A stretch of DNA of 64,000 nt from Adiantum capillus-veneris (GCA_014529385.2 CM043944.1:172670740-172734739); one strand, 5' to 3'. Shown: positions 22,527 through 34,460, counted from the stretch's first letter. Notes: generated by a model from the letters alone, not told the origin. A program made the numbers and translations.

Positions 22527-24117
22527 TGTCATAATAATCAATATCTAATTCTCCTAAATGATTTTCTCATATTAAACTGATCATTTAATGTGGGGAAGTG
22601 CCAAGGAGAAAAAGCTAGAATATTGGTTAAGCTAGCAGACCAGGCCACAGTAGGGATCCAAAGGAGGGAAAATAGGGATCCAAAGGGGGGGCCATCTGCA
22701 AAAGAGCCATGTGAAACAATGGGCCAAAAAGACCCTAAGGTTCAGCCCATTAAGACTTCCAAAATGCTAAGGTTCCAAAATTCAAAGGTTGTGTCCAAAG
22801 GTCAACCCTAGGGAAAATTGGATGCTTAGTGTGTGCCTTAAAAGTCTTTTCACATCCCTACATGGGAGGGGGCGAGCCCCAAAGCTAGGGGATGAGAGAG
22901 AAAGCCACACACACACACACAGGCTCCCTTTACACAAAGGGAATGAGGGACACATGTCAGCTCCCTAGGCCAGATGCCCACAAGGTGTGCCCAATTCCTA
23001 TTGGAAGACCCTTGAAGTGGACCAATGAGAATTAAGCTAGAGTAAATCTAGTTTAATTAATTTAAAAACATTTAATAAAAGAAACCAATGAGAATTAAGT
23101 CTCCTAGAAGACTATTGGGCAGTCTCCCAAGGGGTCCAATGAGCATTCAGGAGCCCCATGGCTTGCCTGATTCCTATTGGCCAGGAGGCAAAGGGGTCCA
23201 ATGAGAGTTTAGTTTAATTATTTAATTACCTAAAGCTGTCACAAAAGGGAAAAGGGGGACACATGTCAAAAGGCTATCACTTATGCTGCTTAATTCCTAT
23301 TGGCTTGACCTGGGGAGGTCCAATGAGGCAAAAGCCAGACCTATTTAGCAGCTAGGGCTCGCCCAAGAGAGGGGGGGGGGCTGATTTTTGCTTGGCATTG
23401 ACACACACACACTCACACTTGACCATGTGTGAAGGAAGAATACTCTATCTCCTCCCAAGCTTTAATGGAGAGCTCATCACCTACTCCAAGCTTGTGAGAT
23501 AGAAGCCTACATCAACACTCTCTTGGCATGTGGATGCAAATCCAACCAAGAGCCAAGCTTCAATGCATGCTCATCTTCTCTACCAAGCTAATTACTAAGC
23601 TAAGCTATGCTAATATGAGTGATTATGTGAGGAGATGTACATCTTTCTCGTAAGATACTTCTTTTTCCTCTCAATCTACTCTCATACCCTGCTAGCTCTC
23701 ACCATCTTCGAAGGTGTGTGAGGTCTTGGGTATGAGAACGGGGATAATTCAAGTTGTGTTTGATTAAGTGTTTTGCTTGGTGTATGAAGCTTCCATCTTC
23801 ATTGCACTAGCTAGTCTTGAAGGAACACAAAGAATTGTATTGTACAATGTCTCTCTTGATGGGAGAAACCATAATACAAAGCCTTTTGGAGGGGGGACCG
23901 GCTCCATGCAAATCCGGTCCTCAACTGTTGTCAATAGCTTAATATCTCTCTCTTTTGAAAGTATTGTCGATGCTATCTAACTAGGTGTTATGCTTTTTGT
24001 TGCTCTCTCCACCCAAGCACTCTTGTAATTCTCATTAGGAATCTATTCTAATGAAATGCCCACTATGTTCATGCTAATTTCCGCTACACATAAGATTTTA
24101 AGCCATTAAATGTTAAA
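22527..24117 (+). repeat. 3' LTR of element B
   Basis: Starts TGTCATAATAATC. Its right boundary is fixed by the target duplication GAAAT at 24118. The last bases read AAA instead of ACA. Confidence 0.93.
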
Positions 24118-24122
24118 GAAAT

Positions 24123-24277
24123 TAATTAATGGACCCAATATGTCTTACACATTTTGGAAAAGAAACAGGAGAAGAATCTTGCGAGATCTTTCTGGAGAAG
24201 GGTGTATGGAAAGGGTCCTCATGATAATTATGGAAGAACAAGTGGTTGGAGGAGGCCGGCATGCAAACTATCTGAAT

Positions 24278-24325
<48 letters not shown>

Positions 24326-24978
24326 GGAGGTTGAGGGTGGCAAGGGAGAAGGCACACAAGAGTTGAGGAGAGCCGATGAGGAAGGGGTGGCCTCAACTCG
24401 GACACACACACACACACGCATGGCTTGAACTGCAGAGTACACACAACATGCAGCTTCAACTTGGCATGCCGAATGTAGATCATGCTCTCTCTCTCTCTCT
24501 CTCTCTCTCCGCCTACGTTTTTGAGCTTTCGATTTGATAGGCAGCATGTTGGGTCAGTCTAATTTCGGGATGTCTCGCTTTTCCAGCCAGGTTTTGAACC
24601 CTCGTCATCAGCTTGGGAGACACATGCCTTGACCAACATACCCGTGTGTGCCTCGTTGAAATAGATGTGATTTCACATCTATATGAAGGTAAACTCGAGA
24701 TCTCGACATTAAAACTAAACTCGAAATCCCGAGTTTAGTTTTTATGGACCCCACCATAAAAACTAAACTCGAAATCTCGAGTTTAATTTTTATCCGTCGA
24801 CGACCGAGATTTGCGCACGTCTTTGATTTTGCACAAGAGCCATTGGACCCATGCTTTGGGACCCCTGGCACTTAAAAAGGTGAGGCCAGTATGCCTTTCT
24901 GCCTTTTCCGGAGTGCCAATAAAAATATGTAACATGAGAGAGAGAGACGAAGAAGAAGAAGAAGAATAAATATGTAAC

Positions 24979-25013
<35 letters not shown>

Positions 25014-25039
25014 AGAACACTAACACAACAGAGGGCGGA
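24123..25039. other. Upstream region of candidate gene: microsatellites and palindromes
   Basis: Contains (GA)n at 24283-24322, a CA run near 24402, (CT)n near 24483-24510 and (GA)n at 24981-25009. A cluster of palindromes lies at 24661-24793. The last 30 bases before the ATG at 25040 are purine-rich leader-like sequence. It would serve as promoter and 5' UTR if the gene is real. No clear TATA box was identified. Confidence 0.5.
24661..24793. repeat. Cluster of perfect and near-perfect palindromes
   Basis: 24661-24682 is a perfect 10-bp-arm hairpin (ATAGATGTGA, loop TT). 24711-24742 has 13-bp arms (AAAACTAAACTCG). 24756-24793 has 17-bp arms with one mismatch. The right arm of the second also pairs perfectly with the left arm of the third. 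Confidence 0.9.
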
Positions 25040-25183
25040 ATGAGTGAGGAAGAGCAGAGTAGAAGGAAGGTCGTGGAGGCGGAAGTTCAACGCATGAAGC
25101 AGCTTCCACCTTCCAGCGCCTATGCTACGCATCGCCTTCGTGTGCTCACCAAGATTCTCCACCTTCTTTCACTCACCGCCCAG
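25040..25183 (+). CDS. Candidate host gene, exon 1 (small conserved-looking protein)
   Basis: Exactly 48 codons from ATG at 25040 to a donor-like CAG|GTACTC at 25183/25184, ending in phase 0. The protein is charged and helical: acidic start MSEEEQSRRK, then a segment VEAEVQRMKQLPPSSAYATH and a Leu-rich helix RLRVLTKILHLLSL. It is not low complexity and does not look like a transposon. From memory it resembles short plant proteins with an LPP-S-Y-HRL-VL motif that end in an acidic LELLF-SLSL tail; I could not verify this. A phase-matching tail exon lies at 48828-48887. The upstream GA tract and purine-rich leader are typical of plant 5' UTRs. Function unknown. Confidence 0.55.
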
Positions 25184-25263
25184 GTACTCCTACCATCGTC
25201 TCCTTCAATTAGAAGGCACTAAAGTGTGTATCTTTTATCGTGGAGTATACCGTAAGGAGAAGC

Positions 25264-25304
<41 letters not shown>

Positions 25305-25312
25305 GAGGAGGA
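25264..25312. repeat. (AG)n(GAG)n microsatellite
   Basis: Purine repeat directly inside the putative intron. It explains the Glu/Arg-rich frame crossing it. Confidence 0.95.
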
Positions 25313-25382
25313 GGAGAACCTCAAAGATCCCACGAACACTCACGAAGGTTGATAAACGAACAAAACACGACATACATAATGT

Positions 25383-25449
25383 ATCTCTTATCTAGGAGAA
25401 ATGATAACAAATCTCAAGCTGGCGTTTTCATTTCTCCTAGATAAGAGAT
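25383..25449. other. Perfect 22-bp-arm hairpin
   Basis: Arms 25383-25404 and 25428-25449 are perfectly complementary with a 23-nt loop. Imperfect pairing continues outward by about 15 nt. It may be a foldback transposon remnant or a small-RNA precursor. Confidence 0.85.
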
Positions 25450-25467
25450 GCATTTCATTGTATGTAA

Positions 25468-25526
25468 CCAACAGAGAGATCATATTTTGGACAACCCTGT
25501 AGTCCAAAATACGATCTCTCTGTTGG
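25468..25526. other. Near-perfect 25-bp-arm hairpin
   Basis: Arms 25468-25492 and 25502-25526 pair with one mismatch around a 9-nt loop. It starts 18 bp after the previous hairpin and has an unrelated arm sequence. Confidence 0.85.
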
Positions 25527-26069
25527 TAAGGCTATTTAATTGTGATATCTTGACATCTTCCTCCAATAATAGCTTTGATCTGTATGTTTGAGTCTCCTAC
25601 CAGGTGTCTTGTCCAGCTAAAGCGTCACTACCTCTAGAAGATGAAACCCTTGAATTTTGTATCCTTGCTGATGTCGGGGAAGCGCCTGTGGCATCAACAA
25701 TTTTACTCATGCTCAGATCTCCACTCTTTCAGCTTGGTTGTCTGTGTCTTTGGAGTTCCACGAGGAAGAACCCAAGCATATATGGTCCTCAAATTGCATT
25801 ACCTGTCGGAACGACCCAGATTCCTCCCAAATCTAATTGGTGGTATTTTCCATGAATATCGTAGTGCATTGTATAGCTGAACGTGTATTAATTTTTTGTC
25901 TTTGGCTCCCCCTCATAGAGCTGGCAAATGGGATCCTTTGTCTTTCTACCCTACTAGTTATATCCTCAATTGATGTGATGTGGTCCATGTAAAGGTGGTG
26001 AAAGATCAAAACTGATGGTGATGTGTAGGCCGTGAATAATATGTGTTGTTTTCACCGGATTGAGAGAAG
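25527..26069. other. Unassigned intronic DNA
   Basis: No transposon or gene recognised. An 83-codon frame (from 25604, after an acceptor-like CCTACCAG) was considered as an exon and set aside in favour of the tail at 48828. Confidence 0.35.
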
Positions 26070-26350
26070 TGTTACAATACTTGGATTGTTCCACTCTCAA
26101 GAGTCAAAACTTGTTGAAACCGACCATGTTACAACTAAAGGTTTTACTAGTGTCTCATGCCCCTTTATATGTGGGGCATCAAGTGATCCAATGGACTATC
26201 ATGAGTCTTGGTTGTGCAATTCATGCGAGCGGTATTTAAGACCCTAAGAGTAGTATCCCATTGTAATAGTCTATCTAATTCATTGTTGGTTGGTTGGTTC
26301 TCTCTCTCTCTCTTGTGCATTTTCTCTCTATCTCTATGGCGAATTTCACA
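26070..26350 (+). repeat. 5' LTR of copia-type relic E
   Basis: Starts TGTTACAATACTTGG and ends GAATTTCACA directly before a primer site, 281 bp, typical of short Ty1/copia LTRs. GGTATTTAAGACC near 26230 is TATA-like. The right-hand LTR was not found. Confidence 0.65.
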
Positions 26351-26365
26351 TGGTATCAAAGCTTC
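26351..26365 (+). other. Primer-binding site of relic E
   Basis: TGGTATCAAAGCTTC directly after the LTR end. One change from the initiator tRNA-Met type TGGTATCAGAGC. Confidence 0.75.
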
Positions 26366-26739
26366 ACGCTCCGTGATCGCGAAGGAGACAAACATAGAGG
26401 GCTTGTGGTCCGCTCTCGTTGATTGGCTAAAGACTGCGTTGCGTTTTCTCCCTCTACAGCTGCGTGGAGCACTCTCTTTTATAACTCCATGTAGCATTTT
26501 TAATAAATGCTGTAAGGTTTAATAAAAGGGGTTGCTACGTTTCTAGCTTAGCATTTTGAAAAACTCTTATGTAGAGTTTTTGTAGCGATTCTTAGTTCCC
26601 TGGTGGGAAACCTCGTCGGAGACGCAGACTAGGACTCGAGCCCACGATAGCCCCCCTTGTTCGGACGCAAGCGACAAACCCATAGAAGACAACTATGCTC
26701 ATTGGAAATTGATCACGTGGGGGACATTGTGAACGGGCC

Positions 26740-27443
26740 ATGTTGTGGAGACAAGACCCGCGAGGTCTGGCAGCAACGGGTGGACTCGACTTCAAAAACT
26801 ACGAGTTTATTCAATCATGCATCGATTGGGATGCAAGTAATGCGAAGACCATTTTTCAGGCACTCACTAAGGAAATCGCTCCCGCGGTACATACTTTATA
26901 TACTACCAGTGAAATGTGGTCAAAACTTGGAGATATGTTTGATCAAGACTCTATGATGTGGGTCACCCTTCTTGAATAATTATTTTCCATCAAGGTTGAA
27001 GTCTCGACTTCCATGCTCTCTTTTTTGATGAAGGCAAAGGTCATCCATGGTCAACTCCCGTCTATGGAAAGTGCATTGACTAGTACTCAGTTAGTTGCAT
27101 TGGCAATTGCAAAGCTGCATAAGGAGTACAAGATAGTGGCAAGGGCATTACTCTTACAAATCACGAAAGAAAAGCGGGATTTTGATGTTCTTAGCTCTTT
27201 TCTTATTGAGAAGGAAGCAATGAGAGGAAGTTGTCTTAGTCTCCGAAGGCAAGGTTCGAGTTTTGATAAGCGATGAATCAATACATGCTGCATCGGAAGT
27301 CGTGAAGCTGTTGTTATAACTGTGGAAAGCGTGGTCATTTGTCTCGGGATTGTACATTTAAAGGCAAAGGCAAGAGCTGGCAAAAGGACAAAGGTAAAGG
27401 TAAGCTTGATGAGGACAACTGTTACAAAATGATGGCGTGGCAT
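26740..27443 (+). pseudogene. Copia-type gag fragment with zinc knuckle (relic E)
   Basis: The frame from about 26770 reads as a Ty1/copia-like Gag. It has a FKNYEFIQSCIDWDASNAK-type N-terminal region and an SEMWSKLGDMF segment, which is the usual W-L core. An in-frame TAA stands at 26977-26979, and the same frame then continues to 27276. A frameshift precedes a CCHC knuckle (C-YN-C-GKRG-H-LSRD-C) at about 27312-27353, followed by a Lys/Gly-rich tail. Protease, integrase and RT are missing: the next sequence, at 27473, is a different LTR. The element is truncated and dead. Confidence 0.75.
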
Positions 27444-27472
27444 GACCTCAGGGACAAAATGATTGCATAAGT

Positions 27473-27916
27473 TGTTCCCAACTTATGGGGTCGCGCCCGA
27501 TGGGGCCCTTGGGGACATTAGGATTATAAAATAAATAAAAGAACTCAAATCACGTGGAGTGTTGACGTGGACAGCTGTACAAATGCCCGTAAAACGCGTT
27601 GGCCTGTTGGTATGGCAGGCCGTACGGAAATCCGTGATTTGCGTTGACTATTGAGAGCTCTGGCTTTTGGAACCTCAGACATTTAAGCTTCTCATGTATT
27701 GCTTTTGGACCCTCGGACTTTGTACTTTGCTCAAGCATTAATATAAAAATAAATACCGAAAGGGGTGCTAGACTTTGGGGCCAATACCTTTGGGCACGGA
27801 ACTACACAGGGCCGTGTCGTTTCTATTGAATTGTGATAAAATTTGTGAAGCGTCCTTAAGTGATTCTCTCGTGTGTCGTGCCAGATTCTCGACTTCGGGT
27901 GTCCAAGTGTGTTACA
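27473..27916 (+). repeat. 5' LTR of element F
   Basis: Starts TGTTCCCAACTTATGG and ends AAGTGTGTTACA, one base before a primer site. 444 bp. A related 60-bp stretch occurs at 31118-31178. The segment AAAGGGGTGC...CTTTGGGGCC near 27755 resembles 46285-46310 in the D LTR region, so F and D may share an LTR ancestry. Confidence 0.6.
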
Positions 27917-27917
27917 G

Positions 27918-27931
27918 TGGTATCAGAGCTT
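27918..27931 (+). other. Primer-binding site of element F
   Basis: TGGTATCAGAGCTT, initiator tRNA-Met type, one base after the LTR. Confidence 0.85.
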
Positions 27932-28950
27932 CAATCAATTTTCCTTCTGCGGAGAATCCGATCCTTCTTATCGTGACATACATGGATTTAGTCGACGAAT
28001 CCCGCAAGGACTAGAACAACCTACCTGGCAACTCAGGGTCGGGTGTGTCACAAACGGGAGCGCATAGCAATATAAAATATACTCAGATAAATAAAATTTA
28101 TCACTTAATTACTGAAGCAAGAGGATATAGAGAGAAATAGATAGAGAGAGAGATAGAGTGAGAAGATCGACACAGTACTGGGGACCGGAAGATGGGCTGG
28201 CCCTCTCCCCGTAATAGTATCTTTATTACTGAGGAGAAGTCTATACAAGCACTTGAACGAATGTATTACCACGTTCGTTCTAGAATAAGACTTGATGGTT
28301 CCTGGAAGCCTCGGCTTCCTATTCCTAGGGTAAAACCCTATTCCAAGGAACTTCCGTTCCTTATTCCAAATCCTCGAGAACCAAGGTTCTCGCCTCTGGA
28401 TCTCACCTTCCAGACTTAGGACATGGCATCCGTGCAACTTTTTTCCAACTCTGTTTCCAGAGTCCTCTTCTTGTAGAATAACTCCGCTTTACTTGGGAAT
28501 CCCAACTTTTGGATCACAACTTGAGAGACTACCTCTCTTCGATCCGTGGATGTACTTCCTAAACTCGGGTTCGAAACCCTTGGGTTGATCTGGCTCTAAT
28601 TCCTTAGAGCGCTTTTCTCTTGTAGAGGCTCATGCCTTCCTCTGCTCCTACTCCCTCACTAAGAGGAAGTACACATGCAAACAAATACTTAGAATTTATA
28701 ACATGAAAATCGTTACCTTCAAAATCTCGACGCTTGAAACGCAACTCGGTTCTCGAAAAGCAATTCCCTGGAAGAGATCTCTACATAGAAAATCCTCTCT
28801 TCCAATCCTACACACAAAAGAGGTGTGTTCTTGGGTTCCTTCTCGTAAATAAGCCGTGTCTACGACGTTAATGGGCTGAAAACAAAGAAATACAGCAGCT
28901 TGTCGTGATGGAAACACGCTCCGTAGGCCCTTCTTCGCGACGGAGCTCGC
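27932..28950. other. Unassigned DNA after LTR F
   Basis: Begins as the leader of F, but no gag frame follows. Rich in TAGAGAGA runs (28120-28165) and repeated CTTCC/GGAAG motifs. A TGTCACAAACGGG at about 28045 could be another LTR start, but no partner was found. Confidence 0.3.
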
Positions 28951-30082
<1,132 letters not shown>

Positions 30083-30116
30083 TCCCTCTCACTTATAAAC
30101 ATTAGTCCTCAAATGT
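30083..30116 (-). promoter_or_regulatory. PPT and AGGA-loop hairpin, element K
   Basis: On the minus strand, arm ACATTTG, loop AGGA, arm CTAATGT (30116-30099), with one mismatch inside a 7-bp stem. Sixteen bases including AGTGAGAGGGA follow, then the LTR start TGTTGC at 30082. Confidence 0.65.
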
Positions 30117-31184
30117 AGAGGTCCAACTGAAGTGCCGGGGAGAAACCGGAAAATTCAAATCTTGCTCAATGATGAGTTGAGCTAGTCGTTTCTTAGAAGA
30201 GATTTAAAAAATTAAATTAAACAAAAATTCAATAATTCAGTACTTACCTTAGCGGTTTATGTCCTTCCTCTAGTACCTCGAGGATATCCTTCACCAATTA
30301 TCAAACTCACAAGCCATGTAAGAACTCGTCATTCGCGTCTTTCCAACAGATAGGAAGTCTCCCCAAAGATTGCTTGTGCACGGTGGCACTTCCTTCCAAT
30401 CTTTTCCTCGTGCGAGTTATTACCACCACCAGTGTTTTCATGACGCCCATTAGCATCTCTTCCTTACGGAGGCCATCAAAAAAACGTTTCACCTTACAAG
30501 CATCTAGAATTGCTCGCAAAATCTTAGGCAAATAAAATTCTAGCCAGACCATTCTGTGAACATAAGTTCAAACTCGGCCCACTTAAGGGCGAACCTGTTG
30601 TAGATCTCAATGATGTTCTCCCATATGGGGTTAATGTAATTCTTACCATTTTAAAACGGTTGGCGAGTTATACTCTTACGAACATAATAGTTCGAATTTA
30701 TCCCAGCAGCGTGTAAATTCTACTTGACCTGCTCATGGAGAAACATATACCGCAACCAAAAGTTGCTACTATAATGGTAAAAGCACATAGCGTACTTAAT
30801 GATCAACGACTATCAGAAAACCTCTTCTCCATTGAGAAACTCAAATTCCTTCTACCGAACACATCTCAAATAAAGATTCTCGTGTCAGAATATCCTTGCG
30901 CGCAAAACGGCGCTCAAGAGAGTATAACAAACTCCCGTCCAATTCTTGAAAAGGAAGTTGGTTTATCTCATTCCGTTCAGTAGAAAAAAAATTCGATTGG
31001 TAGATGACCCATGTAACAAACTGTTGACGTGTCAAAGCCCTAAAGAATGGAGCCAACTTGTAGATGTCGGCCGAGGGGCCTAAACCCTAAGAAGAGCAAG
31101 TAACAGAAGAAGTCCTACCAACTTATGGGGACCCCGTCCGATGGGGCCTCAAGTGACATAAAGGATTAAAATAACGCAGGACCT
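30117..31184 (-). other. Internal region of element K, no pol
   Basis: About 1.1 kb between the two LTR-like repeats. A minus-strand frame of 81 codons at 30307-30552 (IL-rich start MVWLEFYLPKILRAILDACK) has no recognised domain. No RT, integrase or protease motif. 31118-31178 resembles the start of LTR F. Likely a non-autonomous or heavily deleted element. Confidence 0.4.
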
Positions 31185-32211
31185 GCATTGGGTCTTTGTG
31201 ACATCTGGTACACATGGGGCAGCCATGGGCATCACCGGCAACGTCTTCTTTGCGGCTGAAATCTGCAGCAGTATCTCCTCCTCGCGAAAACTGGTCCTCT
31301 CCCTAAGGAGAGGGCGTGATGCTTTTATAGCTCCCTGGCCACGGCAAAGATAGCAGAGCACATGCTGCTCGCGTAGAGATCGTGGCCGTTTTTCGTTTTT
31401 TTTTTCCTCGCTCTTCTACTCAAAAAAGAGAGAGAGAAATCGCTAGCTGGTTTTTATTTCTTTATTTAACCATAAGCTGCCCACTTATTAAAGTGGACGG
31501 CCGGTCACCTTTTTAAAAATGGCCTGAATCTGTCCAAAAACTCAACAAAACCTTATAGGTTAAAAACAATGCTTTCACAGCACTTCCCAGGCGTCCCTGG
31601 ATGCAATCACATGCACAGTTGCAATGCAGACATAAACTTCCTCGCGGGAAAGCATTTGCTTTCCAGAAAAGCAATCCCGCTTTCTCAAAAAGCATCTGTT
31701 TTTCCTCAATTTCCTATGGACTCATCTTCATTCAAGTGCTTGCTTTTCCTTGTGCACAATTCTAACATAGTTCGGAATTTCCTCTCGACTATGCATATCC
31801 CCTTTCCGATGCACCCATCACCCACCTTGTGACGCCTCAAGTATACCCATCACCTAGTCCTTTCCTACCGAACTTACGATACAATCTCCTTTGCGATACT
31901 CTATGTCACCCATCCTATGACGCATCAAAGATGTCCGTTCCCGGATGGTCGAATACTTCTTCCCGATGCTCCTTGTCACCCATCCGATGTGACGCATTGA
32001 AAGTACCAGTTCCTGGTGGCCTTACAAATATTCTGCTAGGAATACTTTGTACTCGGATGTCTCCCGTGAGAAAAACCCTCTCACTTAAAATTCTAATAAT
32101 TCATTGATAATTATTTTTCCTAGTGTTCCAAGCGAGAAAACCCTCTCATATATAAATACAATAATTCATTTAAAATAATTTTTTCTGTCAGATAAAGCCA
32201 ATTTAGCAACA
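31185..32211 (-). repeat. 5' LTR of element K (direct repeat copy 2)
   Basis: Matches 28951-30082. The outer end ...AATTTAGCAACA (TGTTGC on the minus strand) lies at 32211. On the minus strand GCTATAAAAGC near 31332-31322 is a good TATA box. Its insertion appears to have removed or displaced the 5' part of element D, whose gag starts directly at 32212. Confidence 0.65.
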
Positions 32212-32605
32212 CAAGTCTTCTCACAATACCTCTCATACTTCTCAGAACCCACAGAACAGTAAGAATGGTAAGAACGGTAACTCTTCTATCTAATATTCTT
32301 TTAATCCTTCGGAAAAGAACTCTCAAAATGAATCTAAGGGTAAAGCTAAAATACTTGCTAAACCTAAGCTAACCCCGGATAAAAAAGCCGGACAAGGAAT
32401 TGTAGGAGGATACAGAACTCCAAAAGAAGAAGAAGAACAAGCCATTTATGCTAAGGAAGGTCGATGTTATCAATGTCACATCAAGGGTCATATTAAGAAG
32501 GCTTGTCCTAAGACATCACCACCTAAAGAACCCAAAGCACCGGCAGCTGCCACAAGCACTTTACTGAACCAATCTGAGTCTCCACATGTTTCTGACACAC
32601 ATTGA
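32212..32605 (+). pseudogene. Gag C-terminal part of element D
   Basis: A Lys/Asn/Ser-rich linker and then a CCHC knuckle (C-YQ-C-HIKG-H-IKKA-C) at about 32464-32505, followed by a Lys/Pro tail. This is the C-terminal part of a Ty3-type Gag. It is cut off at the left by LTR K. A stop codon interrupts it near 32603. Confidence 0.75.
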
Positions 32606-32860
32606 TGAGACTCTCTTTAAATATTATGGTCATGTGAAGAGTCAACGTTTTGTCATATTGTTTGATTCCGCCAATATGCATGATGTGATTGGTGGCTCTC
32701 TTGTAGAGAGAGCCCGTGTAGAGATTAGCCAGACAAATCCTCTCGAGGTGTCAGCAGGAATGCCTTGATGTGTTATTCACTGTTCAACAAGCTTCCTTGC
32801 GTAGAAAATTTGTTGTGTCTCCTCTCTCAGGATGTGATATGATTTTGGTCTTTAGATGGT
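32586..32860 (+). pseudogene. Protease region of element D
   Basis: Reads as a Ty3 retropepsin with ILFDSAN where D-S/T-G-A/S is expected. A later FVVSPLSGCDMIL corresponds to the flap and ILG region. Stops separate the two halves near 32766. The Gly of the active-site triad is lost (DSAN), so it is inactive. Confidence 0.6.
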
Positions 32861-32959
32861 CTGCATTCTTTACCTCTCATTTCTCATGTGCATGCGAAGC
32901 GTTAATTACGAAGAGGAGCACAAGCGGCATTCATCTATGGCTCTCTATACCCAGAGCAT

Positions 32960-33733
32960 TAAGGCTCCATACAGGTATTCAGCTTTTTACCAAGTATAAG
33001 CACCTCTTTTTGCAGGATGATCTTCCACCCTGTCTTCCTCCCAAGCGGCAGGAAGACCATTGCATCGAACTCACAGAGGGGGCACTGCCAGTCAATAAGG
33101 CTCTATACCGTTTGAACAAGACTCTGGAAGAAGAGTTAGCGGCAACTCACGAAGTTAGAGGCCAAAGGATTCATACGTCCTAGTGTAAGTCCTTTTGCTG
33201 CTCCTATCTTATTTGTCCGTAAGAAGGATGGTGCGTCTCGTTTGTGTGTTGATTACAAAGCATTGAACAAGATGACCGTCAAGAACAAGTTTTTGATGCT
33301 TCGCATTGAGTATATCCTCAATAGGTTCAATGGGACAAAGGTTTTCAATAAGGTCGATCTCAAAAGTAGATACCATCAGGAAAGGGTATTCAAAGGCGAC
33401 ATCTACAAAACCGCTTTTCGCACAAAGCAAGGGCAATGGGAGTATGTGGTTATGCCTTTTGGATTGACAGGTGCCGTGGGTACATCTAACCGTCTCATGG
33501 TAGGCTGTTTTGGCGATATGGTTGGCGTGTGTGTTCATCTTTCTTGATGATATTCTCATTTTTTTTGCATCGTAGGAACAACATTGAAAGGATGTAAAAA
33601 GGGTTCAACCCGTTTGGATGAGTGTCAGTTGTACATTGCAGCTATGAAATTTGAGTTTCACTGAAGTTACTTATCTCGGTTATATCATTTCTGCAAAAGG
33701 CGTCAAGCTAGATCCTGCGAAGGTAGAACAGGT
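32960..33733 (+). pseudogene. Reverse transcriptase of element D (5' part)
   Basis: A Ty3 RT with frameshifts. Segments include HLFLQDDLPPCLPPKRQEDH (pre-RT), FVRKKDGASRLCVDYKALN, VDLKSRYHQ, TAFRTKQGQWEYVVMPFGLT, and the catalytic FLDD at about 33540-33551. The thumb start EVTYLGYIISAKGVKLDPAK ends at 33733, where a MITE is inserted. Changes such as GAVGTSNRLM for the usual N-A-P-A-T-F mark decay. Confidence 0.8.
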
Positions 33734-34452
33734 CATAGTTACCCGGAACGCGGAACGGGAACGGCGATGGGATCCCTGCGGAACGGGGGAACGGCTAGGG
33801 GACCGGAACGGGAACGGCGCGGAACGGGAGGTATAAAAAACACCCAAATAGTGCATTTTTAGTTCCTTGTGTTTAAATACAAGGATTATTAGAGTGCTTT
33901 GACTCTAATACTCACAAAAAACTCGTTTTGAAGACCATTCAACCTTGCTATGACTACATGATGATGTGAGAGAGAGAGAGAGAGAGAGAGAGAGTGAGAG
34001 AGAGAGAGAGAGGGAGAGACTCGAGAGAGAGAGAGGGAGAGGGAGAGATTTGAGAGAGTGGGAGGGAGAGGAAGAGAGCTTGAAGGCTTGAGCCTTGAGA
34101 GAGTGAGTCTTGAGAGGGAGAGATCTTGAGAGTGAGAGGGAGAGAGCTTGAGCCTTGAGGATTAGCTTGTGGAGAGAAAGGGGGAGGGGGGTGCATTTTA
34201 TGAGTCCTTGAGGCCTTGCACACTTCAAAACAAAGCCCAAACATTTACTTCAATTTTTTCAATTTTTGCCAAATTTGTTTGTAGCCGTCAACGCCTTTCC
34301 AGGGGCATTCCTGAACGTTCCGGAACGGCCGTTCCGGTTTGCACTGGCCACCCGGAACGTCAAACGTTCCAGGACGTCTCGGAACGTTCGGGAAGGGAAC
34401 TGCCCCTCGGAACGTCGGGACGGGGGCTAGGGGGCGTTCCTCGGTAACTCTG
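33734..34452. mobile_element. hAT-like MITE in element D
   Basis: 719 bp flanked by an 8-bp target duplication GAACAGGT (33726-33733 and 34453-34460). The ends form imperfect terminal inverted repeats: CATAGTTACCCGGAACG on the left and CAGAGTTACCGAGGAACG on the right (reverse complement). GGAACG-type subterminal repeats are abundant in the first 100 and last 150 bp. The middle is AG-rich microsatellite (33968-34160). No transposase. Removing the element with one target copy restores the D reading frame (V-E-Q-V-R-N-W), which proves an insertion. Confidence 0.85.
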
Positions 34453-34460
34453 GAACAGGT

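Larger units (their letters stand above)
15214..24117 (+). mobile_element. Chromovirus, element B (defective copy of A family)
   Basis: An 8904-bp element in plus orientation with LTRs 15214-16800 and 22527-24117 and a 5-bp target duplication GAAAT (15209-15213 and 24118-24122). Internal sequence is nearly the same as element A, including the leader and gag. The polyprotein is broken by three one-base indels and one stop codon. The right LTR ends TGTTAAA instead of TGTTACA, so its terminal CA is lost. Left and right LTRs differ at roughly six bases plus a few small indels by eye, slightly more than in A. Confidence 0.95.

Noticed and set aside
25604-25855. Alternative second exon for the gene starting at 25040
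   Set aside because: Phase-compatible after CCTACCAG, but its product has no acidic LLF-SLSL end and becomes composition-poor. The exon at 48828 fits the expected tail much better.
33209-33559. Minus-strand ORF over the RT of D
   Set aside because: Shadow of the RT coding strand.
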